Assembly: GCF_900205965.1 (NCBI RefSeq)
Contig: NZ_OAOF01000004.1
Span: 62,001-126,000 of the forward strand
DNA: 64,000 bases
Direction: 5' to 3'
Source: Lacrimispora amygdalina
GTDB lineage: Bacteria > Bacillota > Clostridia > Lachnospirales > Lachnospiraceae
Shown: positions 8,727 through 16,869 of the stretch, in pieces
Numbering within the stretch: position 1 is the first letter of the stretch
Layout: each line of letters opens with the position of its first letter
Program-made: the position numbers and the translations under genes
Notes under the pieces: model-generated
Told to the model about the DNA's origin: nothing
Databases searched by the model: none
The model's input: the letters and a program-made list of their open reading frames with translations, nothing else

Positions 8727-9266
8727 ATGGATTTTTTGGAAAGCAGAACGTATACGAATTTAGGTATCGCCTATAATGCGGAAGCAATTGCCAGTACAAG
8801 AGACAGAATTTTTGCTGATATAGCGAGACTGGAAGGCTACATGGAAATAGGAAATGTTTATAACGTGACCTCCCAATATAATAAAGAACATGCAAGGATC
8901 TGGTTAAGGCAGTTAAATCAAGGTATGCTTCCAAATACTGAGGAAGCACTTCTGCAATCCAGAGATAATCAATTGTATCTGGCAAATAATCAATATCAGA
9001 ATTTTGCACGAATTGCACGGGAAGAAGGTTTTATGGATATTGCAGCACTATTTGCAGGGATAGCCAACATAAATTATCAACTGGGTACAAAATTTTCCAG
9101 ATTGTACGAGAACGTAGTACAAAATCAGGTATTTTGTAAACCAGTTGAAACACTTTGGATCTGTATGCAGTGCGGCAATATCATGTCCGGGGAATGTGCA
9201 CCTTTAATATGCCCTGTATGTGGTTTTCCCCAGGGATACTACCGTTTATATGATGAAAACTTTTAA
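8727..9266 (+). CDS. Rubrerythrin-like protein with degenerate diiron site and intact rubredoxin domain
   Basis: A 179-residue protein with a ribosome site AAGGAG. Residues 20-130 form a ferritin-like helical region recognisable by LEGYMEIGNVYN and ARIAREEGFMDIA. Residues 143-175 are a rubredoxin-like domain with CMQC (C146, C149) and CPVC (C162, C165). In ordinary rubrerythrins the two ExxH motifs and further glutamates bind two irons. Here the first motif reads NKEH (N52, H55), the second reads NYQL (N116, L119) and the middle glutamates are also replaced. Peroxidase activity is therefore unlikely, while the rubredoxin iron could still carry electrons. It may be an electron carrier or structural homologue; the function is unknown. 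Confidence 0.75.
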   Translation: MDFLESRTYTNLGIAYNAEAIASTRDRIFADIARLEGYMEIGNVYNVTSQYNKEHARIWLRQLNQGMLPNTEEALLQSRDNQLYLANNQYQNFARIAREEGFMDIAALFAGIANINYQLGTKFSRLYENVVQNQVFCKPVETLWICMQCGNIMSGECAPLICPVCGFPQGYYRLYDENF

Positions 9267-9278
9267 CAACATAGAAAA

Positions 9279-9307
9279 CAACCTTGCAACATAAAGCTGC
9301 AAGGTTG
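9279..9307. terminator. Perfect 10-bp stem-loop after the rubrerythrin-like gene
   Basis: CAACCTTGCA (9279-9288) and TGCAAGGTTG (9298-9307) form a perfect hairpin with a nine-base loop, 13 bases after the stop codon. There is no clear U-run on either side, so it may act as an mRNA 3-prime stabiliser rather than a strict intrinsic terminator. Confidence 0.5.
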
Positions 9308-9390
9308 ATACAATGATAAGGACTCCAAGTAGTACCTATTTCATATACTTGTTCCAGATTAAGACTGGTCTTTTCCAATACACGCCACCG

Positions 9391-11490
9391 CTATAGGCAT
9401 TCTATCGTATTATCCTGTGTTCTTATAGACTTGTGAAATTGAATATTAACATCTTTTCGGATTTTAAATTGGTTCACGTTCTGCTTCAACAAGTCAGCCT
9501 GGCCACTAAGTTCCTCGCTAGCTGCAGCACTTTCTTCTGCAGTTGCACTATTACTCTGAATAACAGAAGATATTTGATCAACCCCTATTGATATCTGAGA
9601 CACTGCATCTGATTGTTCTTTCGAAGTACGGGCAATATCATTAACAAATTTTCGCACCTGATCCGATCCTGCTACAACATTTGTCATAGACTGTGCAGTT
9701 ATATCAACAATTTTAGATCCCCGTTCGACCGCTTGTACTGTTTCTTCTATGAGCATAGTAGTATTTTTTGCCGCATCTGCTGACTTCTGAGCCAGATTTC
9801 GAACTTCATCCGCAACAACAGCAAATCCTTTTCCAGCAGAACCAGCTCTCGCAGCTTCAACAGCAGCATTTAGTGCCAGAATATTCGTTTGGAATGCAAT
9901 ATCCTCAATCGTCTTAATGATTTTACTGATTTCTGCTGATTTTTCATTGATATTGTTCATAGCCAGCTTCATTTCCTGCATTTGACTATTACTACTCATA
10001 ACCTCTTCAGAAGTAGACACAACTTCTTTGTTCGCCAGCTCAGCATTGTTTGCAGTATTCTTAATTTGTAATGAGATATCAGCAATCGTTGCGGAAAACT
10101 CCTCAATGTTGCTTGCCTGTTCCGTTGTTCCTTGGGCAAGTGCTTGTGCGCCCGATGATACCTGATTGGCAGCCATTGCAATTTGTTCTGATGATGTTTT
10201 AACATTCTCGATCGTCAGGGAAAGATTATCTGAAATGTTGAAAAGAGAATCCTTTATTTTTGAAAACTCTCCTATGTATTCTTGTTTCAATTCAAAACAT
10301 AAATTTCCCTGTGCAATATGATTTAAAATGTATGCTATCTCCTGAATATAATCTTTATACTCAACTAAAGTTACTCCTATCCTTTTGAATGAATCAATAA
10401 GTTCACCTACTTCACCACTTGCTTTTGTTTGTAATTGTACATTGAAATCTCCACCAGCTATTTTATTGGCAGCTTCGGATACTTCCTTTATAGGCTTTGA
10501 GATTTTCAGGCTAGTAATTATACCAAACAAAATAGCAATTAATGACACAATTGTAATAATGATCATTTCCAGCCTGATTAAATTTGTAATGGGACTAAGA
10601 ATATCACCCTTATCCAAAAGCGCTACATACCGCCAATTTGTTTTTTCACTTTTTACAGTCTTAATTAAATAAGCTTTATTATCCACTTTTGCTTCATTGA
10701 AATCTGCCCCTGATAAAATAAGATTACTTAATTCATCTCCATATACCTCTGTTACATTTTTAAAATTATTATCACCGTTACTTGGATCTGCAATAATCGT
10801 TCCGCTATCATCAACAATGATAAAATATCCTTTTGAATCTTTCCCTGCTTTGTCAACCATCTCTGTAATCTTATCTAAACTCATATCCATTGCAACAACA
10901 CCGATTACTTTCCCACTGGCATCTTTCAAAGCTTGAGAAGCACCTAAAATAACAATGTCATCCGTTGCAAAGTAATATGGATCTCCTAATACTGCTTTAT
11001 CTGGACTGTTAAGTGCAACAGGGTACCATGGTCTCTGCCGCGGATCAAAAGGGCCTTCCATGTTCCCTTCAGGGTATTGAACATATCCTCCCGATTCCAC
11101 CCCCATATATACATATTGATAATTAGGATGTGTTTCGCCAAATTCTTTAAATCGCTGGAAAATTTTCTGTTCGACCCCTCCATTTTTACCAGGCGTCATT
11201 TGCGTAACTCCATCATTATGTAAATAATTTGTAAGAGATCCATCTGCCTGTTTTATGATTGATTCGTTTGCAAACTCACTTGTATTATTCAATAATTCAT
11301 CAATAATTGAATCAATATTACTATTAAACATCTCAAGCTGCTTTTTGGATGCGCTCTCCTGTTCAGACATTATACTCTTACCCGTAAAATTAATAAATAT
11401 TATAGAAACCAAGATTAATGGACACAATGAAAATAATAGAATAATTATACTAAGCTTTACCTTCAAACTGAAGTTCATTTTTTTCATCAT
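9391..11490 (-). CDS. Methyl-accepting chemotaxis protein with dCache sensor
   Basis: About 699 residues from the ATG at 11490 (AAGGA upstream; an earlier TTG is possible). A first membrane helix lies at about residues 10-32 (LSIIILLFSLCPLILVSIIF). A large extracellular dCache-type sensor follows, with the family-typical segment FDPRQRPWYPVAL, then a second membrane helix near residue 310, a HAMP domain and the MCP signalling hairpin (FQTNILALNAAVEAARAG, VVADEVRNLAQKSA). It senses an external small molecule, often an amino or organic acid for dCache_1, and signals through CheA/CheW. No chemotaxis genes are adjacent, so it is an orphan receptor. Its ligand cannot be assigned. Confidence 0.92.
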   Translation of the reverse strand: MMKKMNFSLKVKLSIIILLFSLCPLILVSIIFINFTGKSIMSEQESASKKQLEMFNSNIDSIIDELLNNTSEFANESIIKQADGSLTNYLHNDGVTQMTPGKNGGVEQKIFQRFKEFGETHPNYQYVYMGVESGGYVQYPEGNMEGPFDPRQRPWYPVALNSPDKAVLGDPYYFATDDIVILGASQALKDASGKVIGVVAMDMSLDKITEMVDKAGKDSKGYFIIVDDSGTIIADPSNGDNNFKNVTEVYGDELSNLILSGADFNEAKVDNKAYLIKTVKSEKTNWRYVALLDKGDILSPITNLIRLEMIIITIVSLIAILFGIITSLKISKPIKEVSEAANKIAGGDFNVQLQTKASGEVGELIDSFKRIGVTLVEYKDYIQEIAYILNHIAQGNLCFELKQEYIGEFSKIKDSLFNISDNLSLTIENVKTSSEQIAMAANQVSSGAQALAQGTTEQASNIEEFSATIADISLQIKNTANNAELANKEVVSTSEEVMSSNSQMQEMKLAMNNINEKSAEISKIIKTIEDIAFQTNILALNAAVEAARAGSAGKGFAVVADEVRNLAQKSADAAKNTTMLIEETVQAVERGSKIVDITAQSMTNVVAGSDQVRKFVNDIARTSKEQSDAVSQISIGVDQISSVIQSNSATAEESAAASEELSGQADLLKQNVNQFKIRKDVNIQFHKSIRTQDNTIECL

Positions 11491-11916
11491 TATGATCATT
11501 CCTTTCAATAAAATGAGTGTTCAATATCTCTTAATAAATTTCTCTTTAGTGTTTAGCTGAATAACTTTTATCTTCCTAAATTATTTAATATTACACCTCC
11601 TGTACATTATATTTTACTACAATTTCATACAATATTCTACAAATATCTACAAACCAATTATATTGTATTTACAAAAAATATGCAACAAATTCTTACGGCA
11701 AATGGCGATCCTTGAGTTTTATCTTGTCCAATCAACCCCTGCGGGCCTTCTTCTGGTATAATATTTTTTGCAGTTTTGCTCAGGTAATTTTAAAAAGCCA
11801 GCACTTCGCCCATGGCGAAAAGCTGACTATTAAAGACGAATGTAGAGTTGTAATGATAAGGGATAAGGGATTATACGTTGTTTCAACTTATGTTTGACAA
11901 CATACCCTTTTGTTTC
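11491..11916. other. Intergenic stretch with the MCP promoter region and one terminator-repeat copy
   Basis: No convincing gene was found in these 426 bases. AT-rich DNA upstream of the chemoreceptor (11500-11700) presumably holds its promoter. The hairpin at 11796-11828 and about 40 bases after it are repeated at 15990-16060 and are described separately. Confidence 0.5.
11791..11828 (-). terminator. Intrinsic terminator of the uracil-DNA glycosylase gene (repeat copy 1)
   Basis: On the minus strand AGTCAGC, a TTCGCC/GGCGAA inner stem with a three-base loop, and GCTGGCT form a long hairpin followed by TTTTTA. This fits a rho-independent terminator for the minus-strand gene ending at 11917. 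A near-identical sequence ends the microcompartment operon at 15985-16021. Confidence 0.7.
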
Positions 11917-12489
11917 TTATAAGTTCTTATGGACAATTTCCTTTAAAACGGGTAAAACCTCCTCCTCATACCACGGATTCTGTTTGAGCCACCCTAAATT
12001 TAAAGGAGAAGGGTGCACCAATGGAAAATATTCAGGTAGATATTTTTGAAAATTTCGTACTGTCTCAGTTAAACTTTTCTCACGCCTGACATTTAGATAA
12101 TATTTTTGTGCATAGCTGCCAATTAAAATAATGCATTCTATATCTGGCATCTCCGCTAGTAAACGTGAATGCCATTTTTCCGCAAAACCTTTTCTAGGTG
12201 GTGCATCACCGGTTTTTGCTTTTCCCGGATAATAGAAATCCATAGGCAATTGAGCGATGCGGTTCGTATTATAAAATACATCTCTTGATACTCCCAGCCA
12301 CTCTCTTAAGCGATCACCACTTAAATCATTCCAAAACAATTGCGTTGCTTCTGCTTTACGTCCCGGTGCCTGTCCCACAATGGCGATGCGTGCTTCTGCG
12401 GAAGCTTTAAATATTGGCAAAATCCCCATTTTGGTGTAGGATTCATTCATTGGGTCAGCCATGATTTCCTGTTTAATATTTTCAAACAT
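11917..12489 (-). CDS. Uracil-DNA glycosylase family protein
   Basis: About 190 residues from the ATG at 12489 (GGAG seven bases upstream; in-frame ATGs at 12495 and 12546 are alternatives). It carries the UDG-superfamily motifs: motif A in IVGQAPGRKAEATQ, a helix with SGDRLREWLGVS, and the C-terminal loop HPSPLN. These bind and flip uracil in DNA for base excision repair in the cytoplasm. The form with GQAPG and HPSPLN belongs to the broad UDG-like family with less defined specificity than classical Ung. It stands alone and is followed by an intrinsic terminator. Confidence 0.85.
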   Translation of the reverse strand: MFENIKQEIMADPMNESYTKMGILPIFKASAEARIAIVGQAPGRKAEATQLFWNDLSGDRLREWLGVSRDVFYNTNRIAQLPMDFYYPGKAKTGDAPPRKGFAEKWHSRLLAEMPDIECIILIGSYAQKYYLNVRREKSLTETVRNFQKYLPEYFPLVHPSPLNLGWLKQNPWYEEEVLPVLKEIVHKNL

Positions 12490-12666
12490 ATTCATACTCC
12501 ACTTCTGCCCTCTCAAATTGTTTGTGTCAATATATTCTGTAAACATGATAATTATATATCAGTTCACGTTTCAATGCAATCAGCATAGTTCATCTATTTA
12601 ACTAGCTTTTCAGCTGCAAATTATCTACTTACGGTACAACAAAACTGTATGCAGCATATACTTCTA

Positions 12667-12722
12667 TTGACAACCGAACGCTGGTCGCTTATAATCAATC
12701 ATAGAAGCGAACGCTGGTCGCT
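12667..12722 (+). promoter_or_regulatory. Consensus promoter with operator in the spacer, plus second operator copy
   Basis: TTGACA (12667-12672), a 17-base spacer and TATAAT (12690-12695) form a textbook sigma-A promoter. The spacer contains CGAACGCTGGTCGCT (12675-12689). An identical 15-base copy lies at 12708-12722, 33 bases later, just before the ribosome site. Each copy has GCGA-type ends that are reverse complements (GCGA...TCGC in copy 2). The arrangement predicts tight autorepression by the TetR product encoded immediately downstream. Confidence 0.85.
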
Positions 12723-12738
12723 ATTGGAGGTGTCATTT

Positions 12739-13332
12739 ATGCCAAAAGGATTTACATTAACATCAGAACAACTAACGGAACGCCGCCTTGACATCATGAA
12801 AGTAGCTCTGAATCTCTTTCAGGTCAAAGGAGTCGAGAAAACGTCAATGAGAGAAATTGCTGATCTGGCAGGGCTGGGGAAATCTAGTCTCTATGATTTT
12901 TTTCAATCAAAAGATGACATTGTCATATATGCAATTGAAGCTCAGGTTAATAACGCAGTCACAACGGTACAAAAGATTATCAATGCAAACCTTACTCCGG
13001 ATCAAACCCTGAAGGAAATTATGAAGATTAATCTTAGTTATTCAAAAGAAAATAACATTTTATTTATGTGGCTGGCAACTAAAGCTTATTTTCTGGATGA
13101 GGATCACCAGGAGCGGATTAAAAAAGTACGTCATACTTATCAGAATATTGTACAGTCGGTGATTGAACAGGGAATTAAGGATGGTTTATTTCGAGTAACG
13201 GATTCGGAACTGGCATCACGGCTGCTGATTAATTCAATGCTTTCTATCACATATACATCCCATCCATCTCATAGTATGGAAGAAATGCTCAATGAAGCGG
13301 TCAATATATTTTTACATGGCATCACTTCTTAA
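12739..13332 (+). CDS. TetR/AcrR-family transcriptional regulator
   Basis: 197 residues from the ATG at 12739, placed eight bases after GGAGG; an upstream in-frame ATG would run through the operator and is rejected. The N-terminal helix-turn-helix is clear (TSMREIADLAGLGKSSLYDFFQSKDDI at about residues 33-59), followed by a helical ligand-binding domain without recognisable specificity. The gene sits behind a consensus promoter that contains its presumed operator, and it ends 15 bases before the start of a PEP-utilising enzyme. It therefore most likely represses itself and that enzyme until an effector binds. The effector is unknown. Confidence 0.9.
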   Translation: MPKGFTLTSEQLTERRLDIMKVALNLFQVKGVEKTSMREIADLAGLGKSSLYDFFQSKDDIVIYAIEAQVNNAVTTVQKIINANLTPDQTLKEIMKINLSYSKENNILFMWLATKAYFLDEDHQERIKKVRHTYQNIVQSVIEQGIKDGLFRVTDSELASRLLINSMLSITYTSHPSHSMEEMLNEAVNIFLHGITS

Positions 13333-13347
13333 ATGGAGGTATCCGAT

Positions 13348-15915
13348 ATGACTTATATTTTATCAATGAAACATCAACAGGCAACACTTGAAACCGTAGG
13401 CGGCAAGGGCATGTCCCTGTCGAAAATGCTGACAGCCGGATTACCGGTTCCGGATGGTTTTCATGTTACTACTGAGGCTTATCGGCTCTTTGTTAATACA
13501 AATAAAATCCAACAACAAATTATCGACGCATTAGATGGACTTGACCCGGGTAATACAGCAAAGCTGGAAGCAGTATCCCTGCAAATAAGCAACATATTTA
13601 CAAAAGGTAAAATGACTGACGAACTAAAAAAGGAAATTACCGCCGCATATCAAAAACTGGGCAATGTACCGGTTGCCATCCGTTCATCGGCTACTGCCGA
13701 AGATTTGCCCGGTGCTTCCTTTGCCGGCCAGCAGGATACTTATTTAAATATTCAAGGCGAAAGTGAAGTTCTTACTGCCGTTAAGCGTTGCTGGGCCTCT
13801 TTATGGACAGCTCGTGCGATCTCCTATCGTTTGATCAACCATATTGATCAGGCAACGGCAGCACTTGCCGTCACCGTTCAAAAACTGGTTTTTTCAGATG
13901 CTGCAGGAGTATTATTTACTGTCAATCCAGTAAACGGAGATCGGGATGAGATGCTCATTAATGCTGCCTGGGGATTGGGCGAAGCGGTAGTATCCAGCCT
14001 GGTCACCCCTGATACCATTGTTGTTTCTAAGACTTCAGAGAAAATTACCTCGTATGAGACCGCAGACAAACAAATTATGACTATCCGTACTGCAATAGGG
14101 ACTAAAGAGGTGCCAGTTGCTGATCCACTTCGTCAGAAACCGGCTCTCACCGTAAATCAGGTAGAATTATTAGGGAAACTTGGAAAAACAATCGAACAAT
14201 ACTATCAGATGCCAATGGATGTGGAATGGGCTTTGGAAAAGAATCAGGTGTATATCGTTCAGGCCCGGCCGATCACAGTTCTACCTCCCGAGTGGAAGCC
14301 TCTCGAAAAAGGTGTAATCTATACCAAAGGCAGTTTGGCTGAACATCTCCCCAGTCCCGTTACTCCTTTATTTGCAACTCTGGGAATGGAACTGATTAAT
14401 CAGGCGACGCATATTCTATGGAACCATATGTTTGGAAACAGCGTCCAAAAGTTGTGGCCTGAACATGGCGCATACGTCACGATTAATGGATATACCTACA
14501 TGTCCTGCAGATTTAAACCACTACTTCTCATTACAAAATCTTTTTCTCCAAGATCCATACGCCGTACTTATCAAAAGAGTGTGGAAAGATCTAATAAAGC
14601 CCAAAAAGAATTTGCTGCGGTTGTTACGGAATGGGAAAGCAAATCTATGGAATCAATGAGCGCAGAGCAACTGCTCAATGGGGTCCAAATCGTTTTCGGA
14701 GCGGCCTGTACCTACTTTACAAAAATTCAGCTCTGCCTGCCTGCAGCACTTACAAGTGAAACGCTGTTGACAAAATTATTTAAAGGTACAGCCGCCAAAG
14801 CTGGCATACCGGATATCTCAGTACTTTTACTTGGAATGGAAACAATTGCTTTCCAGTCAGAGAAATCGTTATATAAAATTGGCAGGTGGGCCTCCCAATA
14901 CCCGGAATTGATCAACTATCTCAGAATTACTTCATATGCTGATATCAGCAGGCAATTCTCATCCGCGATACCGCCTTCAATGATCTCCGATGAGCTATGG
15001 ACACAATGGAAAAAACAGATCCAGCTGCATTTCGTTAATTATGGCCGAACCGCCTATGAATTTGATTTTTCCAATCCTACCCCCCAGGAAGTTCTCACTC
15101 CGGCCTTCGAATCAATTAAAGCCTTAGCAACCGGTCAAGGAGAGAGTCCGTTAACACGTCAGGCAGAGGCTAAAAAGCGACGGATAGAAGCTGCAAAGGC
15201 AATCTCAAAGCAGCTTAACGGTCCCAGAAGGAAGCTGTTTTTAAAACTGCTGAATTGGGCACAGGCAACCGCACCTGTGAGAGAGGATGTTATATTTTCA
15301 ATGGGAATGGGTCACCCGATGATTCGCAGAATGCTGAAAGAAGTTGCCCAGCGGCTTATTAAAAAAGGAGCGCTTTCCCAGCCTGATGAAATATACTGGC
15401 TCAATGAGACGGAATTGACAGATCTGGTTAAGAGGCTTGACCGGAGAGAGACACTTCAGGATGTGACAGGAGCAATTCCTGGACGCCGGGAAAAATGGAA
15501 AAAGGACCAGAGCTATACTTCCCCGCCTGAAATCCCAGAAAAGAAAAATGCTCACAGTAATTCGGAAAAACCAGAAATAATCAATGGCAACACGGTTCTT
15601 TACGGAATCGGTACCAGTCACGGAACAGTGACAGCTCCAGCCTGCGTTCTGTACGGACCGGCCGATTTTGATAAATTCCATACTGGAGATATATTAATTG
15701 CCGTAACTACCACTCCCGCATGGACGCCTTTATTTGCTTCAGCCAGTGCTGTCGTAACCGATATTGGAGGTCCTTTGAGCCACTCCAGTATTGTAGCCCG
15801 TGAATATGGCATACCGGCGGTGATGGCCACTCACTGTGCAAGCAGGAAGATTCAGACCGGACAAATTATTACCGTAGATGGTAAAACAGGGACGGTGATG
15901 ATTCATAAAAAATAA
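13348..15915 (+). CDS. Rifampin-phosphotransferase/PEP-synthase-like dikinase
   Basis: 855 residues from the ATG at 13348 (GGAGG at 13335-13339). The N-terminal ATP-grasp PEP/pyruvate-binding domain is marked by VGGKGMSLSKML, AIRSSATAEDLPGASFAGQQ and the VQARPITVLP end motif. A long middle region follows, then the swivelling phosphohistidine domain with GGPLSHSSIVAREYG (H812). The C-terminal PEP-binding TIM barrel of true PEP synthase or PPDK is absent. This three-part order and length match rifampin phosphotransferase (Rph)-type dikinases, which transfer the beta phosphate of ATP to an acceptor via the histidine. The substrate here is unproven, because the middle domain decides it and cannot be matched by eye. 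It is co-transcribed with a TetR gene. Confidence 0.75.
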   Translation: MTYILSMKHQQATLETVGGKGMSLSKMLTAGLPVPDGFHVTTEAYRLFVNTNKIQQQIIDALDGLDPGNTAKLEAVSLQISNIFTKGKMTDELKKEITAAYQKLGNVPVAIRSSATAEDLPGASFAGQQDTYLNIQGESEVLTAVKRCWASLWTARAISYRLINHIDQATAALAVTVQKLVFSDAAGVLFTVNPVNGDRDEMLINAAWGLGEAVVSSLVTPDTIVVSKTSEKITSYETADKQIMTIRTAIGTKEVPVADPLRQKPALTVNQVELLGKLGKTIEQYYQMPMDVEWALEKNQVYIVQARPITVLPPEWKPLEKGVIYTKGSLAEHLPSPVTPLFATLGMELINQATHILWNHMFGNSVQKLWPEHGAYVTINGYTYMSCRFKPLLLITKSFSPRSIRRTYQKSVERSNKAQKEFAAVVTEWESKSMESMSAEQLLNGVQIVFGAACTYFTKIQLCLPAALTSETLLTKLFKGTAAKAGIPDISVLLLGMETIAFQSEKSLYKIGRWASQYPELINYLRITSYADISRQFSSAIPPSMISDELWTQWKKQIQLHFVNYGRTAYEFDFSNPTPQEVLTPAFESIKALATGQGESPLTRQAEAKKRRIEAAKAISKQLNGPRRKLFLKLLNWAQATAPVREDVIFSMGMGHPMIRRMLKEVAQRLIKKGALSQPDEIYWLNETELTDLVKRLDRRETLQDVTGAIPGRREKWKKDQSYTSPPEIPEKKNAHSNSEKPEIINGNTVLYGIGTSHGTVTAPACVLYGPADFDKFHTGDILIAVTTTPAWTPLFASASAVVTDIGGPLSHSSIVAREYGIPAVMATHCASRKIQTGQIITVDGKTGTVMIHKK

Positions 15916-15984
15916 ATCCATCCTCATCCACCTTTCCTCTCGTTATAAATTAGCTTGAACAATACAGGGGCACGACATATAATA

Positions 15985-16021
15985 TAAAAAGCCAGCCTTC
16001 GCCCATAGCGAAAAGCTGACT
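15985..16021 (-). terminator. Intrinsic terminator of the microcompartment operon (repeat copy 2)
   Basis: On the minus strand AGTCAGC, an inner TTCGC-type stem and GGCTGGCT fold into a hairpin followed by TTTTTAT. It lies after the activase gene ending at 16063 and also between convergent genes. It matches the terminator at 11791-11828 almost base for base, and the similarity continues about 40 bases toward the gene. Confidence 0.75.
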
Positions 16022-16062
16022 TTTATGTTTGAATATAGAATTGTAATGATTCCCTATCTCCC

Positions 16063-16851
16063 TTATCCGCCGATCTGGCATTCCAGTCCTGACTTTCTGG
16101 CAATCTTCAGCAACTTTTCCATCTGTTCACTGTTCATGGGTTCTATTCCCTTTAAGGAATAATTTTCTCCCAGTCCTTCATATTTCGCCTCCCCCAAACG
16201 GTGATACGGCAGAAGATGAAGACGCTTTACTCCCTGTATGGAGGCCGCGTAGGCGGAGATCATATCAATCTCCTTTTCAGTATTGTTGAATCCGGGAACA
16301 ACTGGTACACGAATAATCAGTTCCGTTTTTGACAGACCAATCTTCCTGATGTTTTCCAGTATCCCTCTGTTTGTCAGTCCCGTAAACTTCAGATGCTTTT
16401 CCTCATCCACATGTTTCATATCACAAAGTGCCACATCAAGCCAGGGAAGAAGCGGTTCTATCTGTTCATATTCCGCAAATGCTGATGTTTCAATGGCTGT
16501 CGAAATTCCCTCAGACTTGCATGCCTCAAGTAAAGACCTGGCAAAGTGCGGCTGCATCAGAACTTCCCCTCCGGAGATTGTTAAACCACCGTGGGAACGG
16601 TAATAGTAAATCATGTCTTTTCTGATCTCCCTCATGACTTCCTCTACCGTCATTTCCTTCCCAATCAGCTTCTGTTTTCCCTGAACAAGCATATACTGCG
16701 GTTCTCTGACCAGATTCTCCGGATTGCAGCACCATTTACAGCGCAACGGGCACCCCTTCAGAAAAACAAGTGTTCTGATTCCTGGTCCGTCGTGTACGGA
16801 AAATCTCTGAATTTCCGAAACGATTCCTTTCGCTTCATATATTCCCTGCAT
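16063..16851 (-). CDS. Glycyl radical enzyme activating enzyme (radical SAM)
   Basis: 262 residues. The radical-SAM cluster motif is CPLRCKWC (C34, C38, C41), preceded by SVHDGPGIRTLVFLKGC and followed by the SAM-binding GGLTISGGEVLMQP and late strand VPVVPGFNNT. It installs the glycyl radical on the adjacent dehydratase, using SAM and an electron. Many activases for glycerol/diol dehydratase and choline lyase carry an extra ferredoxin-like insertion with two clusters right after the SAM cluster. Here only about 25 residues without cysteine separate CNPE from TVEEV, so it has the compact form of pyruvate formate-lyase activase. It is the last gene of the microcompartment operon, 18 bases after the dehydratase. 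Confidence 0.9.
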   Translation of the reverse strand: MQGIYEAKGIVSEIQRFSVHDGPGIRTLVFLKGCPLRCKWCCNPENLVREPQYMLVQGKQKLIGKEMTVEEVMREIRKDMIYYYRSHGGLTISGGEVLMQPHFARSLLEACKSEGISTAIETSAFAEYEQIEPLLPWLDVALCDMKHVDEEKHLKFTGLTNRGILENIRKIGLSKTELIIRVPVVPGFNNTEKEIDMISAYAASIQGVKRLHLLPYHRLGEAKYEGLGENYSLKGIEPMNSEQMEKLLKIARKSGLECQIGG

Positions 16852-16869
16852 GCTCCGTCTCTCACTCTC

